Shown here piece after piece: positions 61,258-64,000 of a stretch of DNA of 64,000 nucleotides. Below the pieces are notes generated by a model. It worked only from the letters and a program-made list of their open reading frames with translations, had not been told where the DNA came from and did no database searches. The position numbers were made by a program, and so were the translations under genes. The stretch's first letter is position 1; every line of letters starts with the position of its first letter. The stretch covers positions 992,001-1,056,000 of the forward strand of contig NZ_CP116256.1 in NCBI RefSeq assembly GCF_027947575.1. Reading direction: 5' to 3'. This DNA is from Streptomyces rubrogriseus. GTDB taxonomy: Bacteria > Actinomycetota > Actinomycetes > Streptomycetales > Streptomycetaceae.

Positions 61258-61985
61258 CAGCACTGGGATTCCTGTACCCGGGCCACTCCGGCGAGGACGA
61301 CTACCCACGCATCGAGCAGCTCCTGGGCAGCGACATCCGGGTGGACCTGGTGCACACGGACATCGGCGAGGACGCCCACCGGGTGGACGCGCTCCTAGAG
61401 ATGGGCTCGCCCGCGCGGCTGGAGGCGGGGGTGGCCGAGCTGCGGCTGGCCGGCGCCGACGCCGTGGTGTGGGCCTGCACCAGCGGCAGCTTCGTGCACG
61501 GCTGGGACGGCGCCCACGCGCAGGTGCGGGCCCTGGCCCAGGCTGCGGGCCTGCCGGCCTCGTCCACCTCGTTCGCCTTCGTGCACGCGGCGAAGGAGCT
61601 GGGGGTGCGCCGGGTCTCGATCGGCGCGACCTATCCGGACGACGTGGCGCGGCTCTTCGGGGACTTCCTCGGCGCCGCAGGCATCGAGGTGGCCGACGTC
61701 GTCAGCTCGGGCATCATCACGGCGGCGGAGGTCGGCACCTGGACCGAGGCGGAGGTGCTGGCGCTGGCCCGTGCGGCCGACCGTCCGGACGTGGAGGCGG
61801 TGCTCCTCCCGGACACGGCCCTGCACACGGCGGCGTACATCCCGGCCCTGGAGAAGGAGCTGGGCAAGCCGGTTCTCACCGCGAACCAGGTCACCATCTG
61901 GGAGGGCCTGCGCCTGGCCGACCGCCGGGTCAACGCGCCGGAACTGGGCGCGCTGTTCACCCGGGAGCCGGTGGTGCAGGCCTGA
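61254..61985 (+). CDS. Second maleate isomerase/EutA-like protein
   Basis: 243 residues, paralogous to the preceding protein: AVVWACTSGSFVHGWDGAHA carries the first catalytic Cys, AAKELGVRRVSIGATYPDDV the middle loop, and KPVLTANQVTIWEGLRLADR the C-terminal motif. The second Cys position reads EAVLLPDTALHTAAYIPALE, with no Cys, so this subunit may be catalytically incomplete. AGGAAGGG precedes the ATG, which overlaps the previous stop (ATGA). A strong terminator follows. Confidence 0.9.
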   Translation: MTALGFLYPGHSGEDDYPRIEQLLGSDIRVDLVHTDIGEDAHRVDALLEMGSPARLEAGVAELRLAGADAVVWACTSGSFVHGWDGAHAQVRALAQAAGLPASSTSFAFVHAAKELGVRRVSIGATYPDDVARLFGDFLGAAGIEVADVVSSGIITAAEVGTWTEAEVLALARAADRPDVEAVLLPDTALHTAAYIPALEKELGKPVLTANQVTIWEGLRLADRRVNAPELGALFTREPVVQA

Positions 61986-62025
61986 GTCAGGCCCGCGGCG
62001 GGTCGTGGCAGGCCCGCCGCACGGA

Positions 62026-62061
62026 AGAACCCCGGTCCCGCGTGAGCGGAACCGGGGTTCT
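62026..62061 (+). terminator. Terminator after the maleate-isomerase-like pair
   Basis: AGAACCCCGGT...ACCGGGGTTCT hairpin, 11-bp outer arms plus a GC-rich inner stem, about 40 bp after the stop at 61985. Confidence 0.75.
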
Positions 62062-62400
62062 CGTCGAGCGCTGGGCAGGCCTTGCACCTGCATTTCCCCA
62101 CGGGAAGTGGGGCGTCTTTCCTTGGACCACCAACGCACTGCCTGCTGCGGGGAGTTGGCCCCCGTGATCAGGCAAGATGATCGTACCGCAGCTCCGGCCG
62201 GGGTGCACATCGAGCGGTGTCGGTTCAGGTAGCTGGACGTTGATCGCACATCTGAACCCCGAGATGCGTACCTGAACCCTTGTCAGCATCCGAAGCTCCC
62301 CCTATTCTCACGCCGAGAAAGCGCTTTCCGCCATCGAGTGAGTGACATGATCACGCCATGGTTCCGTTCCGGCATGTGAAGGCGAATGGGGAGACCGAGG
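62062..62400 (+). promoter_or_regulatory. Upstream regulatory region of the pectate lyase gene
   Basis: About 340 bp without a gene. It holds GGTTCAGGTA (62222-62231) and its exact inverse TACCTGAACC (62269-62278), with a further TGAACC at 62253-62258, 20 bp before the last one. Nearer the gene is the perfect 12-bp palindrome GAAAGCGCTTTC (62317-62328), the pattern of LacI-family operators. The gene's ribosome-binding site GGGGAG lies at 62388-62393. Confidence 0.6.
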
Positions 62401-63966
62401 ATGAGACGACCAGTCGCGCTGCGACTCCAAGCGGCACTGGGCACACTGGCCCTCGCGGCCGCGGCCGGTGTGGTGCTGACGATGCCCGAGGCGGCGGCAG
62501 CGGCCGGCGGCGCCACCGGCTACGCGACCCAGAACGGCGGCACGACCGGCGGCGCGGGCGGGCAGACCGTCCGGGCCACCACCGGCACCGCGATCCACCA
62601 GGCCCTGTGCGGCCGGGCCAGCAGCAGCACCCCGATCACCATCGAGGTCGAGGGCACCATCAACCACGGCAACACCAGCAAGGTGTCGGGCGACAGCTGC
62701 AACACGGCGGCCGACAAGATCGAGCTGAAGCAGGTCAGCAACATCACGATCGTCGGGGTCGGGAACGGTGCCGTCTTCGACCAGCTGGGCATCCACATCC
62801 GGGAGTCGAGCAACATCATCATTCAGAACGTGACCGTCCGGAACGTCAAGAAGTCCGGCTCGCCCACCTCCAACGGCGGCGACGCCATCGGCATGGAGAG
62901 CGACGTCCGCAACGTCTGGGTCGACCACTCCACCCTGGAGGCCTCCGGCGGGGAGTCGGAGGGCTACGACGGCCTCTTCGACATGAAGGACAACACCCAG
63001 TACGTCACCCTGTCCTACAGCGTTCTGCGCAACTCCGGCCGGGGCGGGCTGATCGGGTCCAGCGAGAGTGACACCTCGAACGGGTACGTCACCTTCCACC
63101 ACAACCTGTACGAGAACATCGACTCCCGCGCGCCCCTGCTGCGCGGCGGCACGGCGCACATGTACAACAACCACTACGTGAGCCTGAACAAGTCGGGGAT
63201 CAACTCCCGCGCCGGCGCCAAGGCCAAGGTCGACAACAACTACTTCGAGGACTCCAAGGACGTCCTCGGCACCTTCTACACCGACGCGGCCGGCTCCTGG
63301 CAGGTCAGCGGCAACATCTTCGACAACGTGACCTGGTCCGAGCCCGGCGGGGACAACAACCCGGCCGGCCCCGACCTGCAGTCCAACACCACGGTGTCCA
63401 TCCCGTACTCCTACAGCCTCGACGACGCCTCCTGCGTGCCGTCCGTGGTGAGCGGCACGGCGGGCGCGAACAAGGGCCTGAAGGTCTCGGACGGCAGCTG
63501 CACCCCGCAGAGCCCGGACCCGACCGACCCCACCGACCCGGACCCGACCGACCCGGACCCGACGGATCCGACCGACCCGGACCCGACCGATCCGCCGAGC
63601 GGGACCAACCTGAGCGTCGGGGCGGGCTCCGACGGCTCGTCCAAGGCGAGCGGCACCAGCTACGGCAACGTGCGCGACGGCGACCTCGGCACGTACTGGT
63701 CCCCGGCCGGCACGACCGGCTCCATCTCCGTGAAGTGGTCCTCCGCCACCACCGTCGGAAAGATCAACATCCGTGAGGCGGCGGGCTCCGAGGGCACCGT
63801 CGGCTCCTACCGCGTCGTCGACCACGACACCGGCGCCGTCCTGGCCTCCGGCAGCGGGGCGGGCGTGATCGGCTTCTCCCCGGTCTCGCTGGAGAAGATC
63901 ACCTTCGAGATCACCGGCGCCTCCGGCACCCCGAGGATCGCCGAGTTCGAGACGTACGCGGGCTGA
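62401..63966 (+). CDS. Secreted pectate lyase (PL1) with C-terminal carbohydrate-binding-type domain
   Basis: 521 residues. Signal peptide LGTLALAAAAGVVLTMPEAA ending AAA. The PL1 beta-helix shows SNITIVGVGNGAVFDQLGIH, NIIIQNVTVRNVKK, DAIGMESDVRNVWVDHSTLE with the Ca-binding Asp residues, and VTFHHNLYENIDSRAPLLRG with catalytic-region Arg. An extended (DP/TDPD) linker of about 30 residues leads to a C-terminal F5/8-type/CBM-like beta-sandwich (NVRDGDLGTYWSPAGTTGSI, SVKWSSATTVGKINIREAAG). It cleaves polygalacturonate by beta-elimination. ATG 62401 has GGGGAG at 7 nt; ATG 62386 is the alternative. Confidence 0.94.
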   Translation: MRRPVALRLQAALGTLALAAAAGVVLTMPEAAAAAGGATGYATQNGGTTGGAGGQTVRATTGTAIHQALCGRASSSTPITIEVEGTINHGNTSKVSGDSCNTAADKIELKQVSNITIVGVGNGAVFDQLGIHIRESSNIIIQNVTVRNVKKSGSPTSNGGDAIGMESDVRNVWVDHSTLEASGGESEGYDGLFDMKDNTQYVTLSYSVLRNSGRGGLIGSSESDTSNGYVTFHHNLYENIDSRAPLLRGGTAHMYNNHYVSLNKSGINSRAGAKAKVDNNYFEDSKDVLGTFYTDAAGSWQVSGNIFDNVTWSEPGGDNNPAGPDLQSNTTVSIPYSYSLDDASCVPSVVSGTAGANKGLKVSDGSCTPQSPDPTDPTDPDPTDPDPTDPTDPDPTDPPSGTNLSVGAGSDGSSKASGTSYGNVRDGDLGTYWSPAGTTGSISVKWSSATTVGKINIREAAGSEGTVGSYRVVDHDTGAVLASGSGAGVIGFSPVSLEKITFEITGASGTPRIAEFETYAG

Positions 63967-64000
63967 CCCGGCCGGGCGGGCGGGGTGTGTCCGGATCGCG

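Overview
The window is about 64 kb of a Streptomyces chromosome. Support comes from the very high GC content with third-position bias, GTG and TTG starts, translationally coupled ATGA overlaps, actinomycete-only families (conservon proteins, DUF397, Scr1-type regulators, class F sortase, LLM-F420 oxidoreductase), and a gene order in the right half that, as I remember it, follows the S. coelicolor SCO282x-SCO283x region (pectate lyase, amino-acid ABC transporter, LPMO, cslA-glxA-GH6). All calls rest on reading translations and motifs; no database search was run.

0-11.4 kb, ordinary chromosomal genes: the start of a conservon (CvnA and CvnB-like, minus strand), a TetR/NmrA-reductase pair, a large repeat-rich protein with an N-terminal LQSSAGN motif, an HxlR/crotonase pair, GNAT acetyltransferases, and a MerR/SDR pair with an unusually clear MerR-type promoter.

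11.4-23.7 kb, accessory island: two truncated genes meet head-on near 11.89 kb. They are followed by a WhiJ/Scr1-type regulatory triad (DUF397, XRE regulator, anti-sigma-like ATPase) and a dense restriction-modification locus. That locus holds an HNH nuclease diverging from a C5 cytosine methyltransferase, with Vsr, NaeI-family endonuclease, Z1-domain ATPase and MORC/MutL-type GHKL ATPase genes on the opposite strand. The right edge is a stretch of degraded short frames.

23.7-43.8 kb: a small protein pairing a QRSAGN motif with a CheD/CNF-like Cys-His motif, rifampin ADP-ribosyltransferase, SRPBCC, SEC-C, an MFS/HxlR pair with twin operators, a DUF6412 protein and a YidC paralogue. These are followed by an FAH-family hydrolase, a secreted choice-of-anchor A/SpaA-repeat adhesin, an F420 oxidoreductase, a sugar-type locus (UPF0303, Gfo/Idh/MocA, divergent ROK repressor with two apparent frameshifts), SDR/XRE, a HAD phosphatase, a secreted protein with a class F sortase, and LysR.

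43.8-53.4 kb, hyphal-tip glycan locus: a GH6 lipoprotein, GlxA radical copper oxidase, CslA glycosyltransferase, a C40 peptidase with C-terminal peptidoglycan-binding region, an SPFH protein and an AA10 LPMO with a DasR-like site upstream. Two identical tRNA-Lys(CUU) genes flank the C40-SPFH-LPMO module.

53.4-64 kb: an IclR regulator, an EhuBCDA-type amino-acid ABC transporter, then DUF3830, an amidase, a D-2-hydroxyacid dehydrogenase and two maleate-isomerase/EutA-like proteins (probably one catabolic cluster), and a secreted pectate lyase whose upstream region carries a LacI-type palindrome.

Three one-base homopolymer deletions (near 734, 37186 and 37956) break two otherwise conserved genes. 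This looks more like base-calling error than decay.
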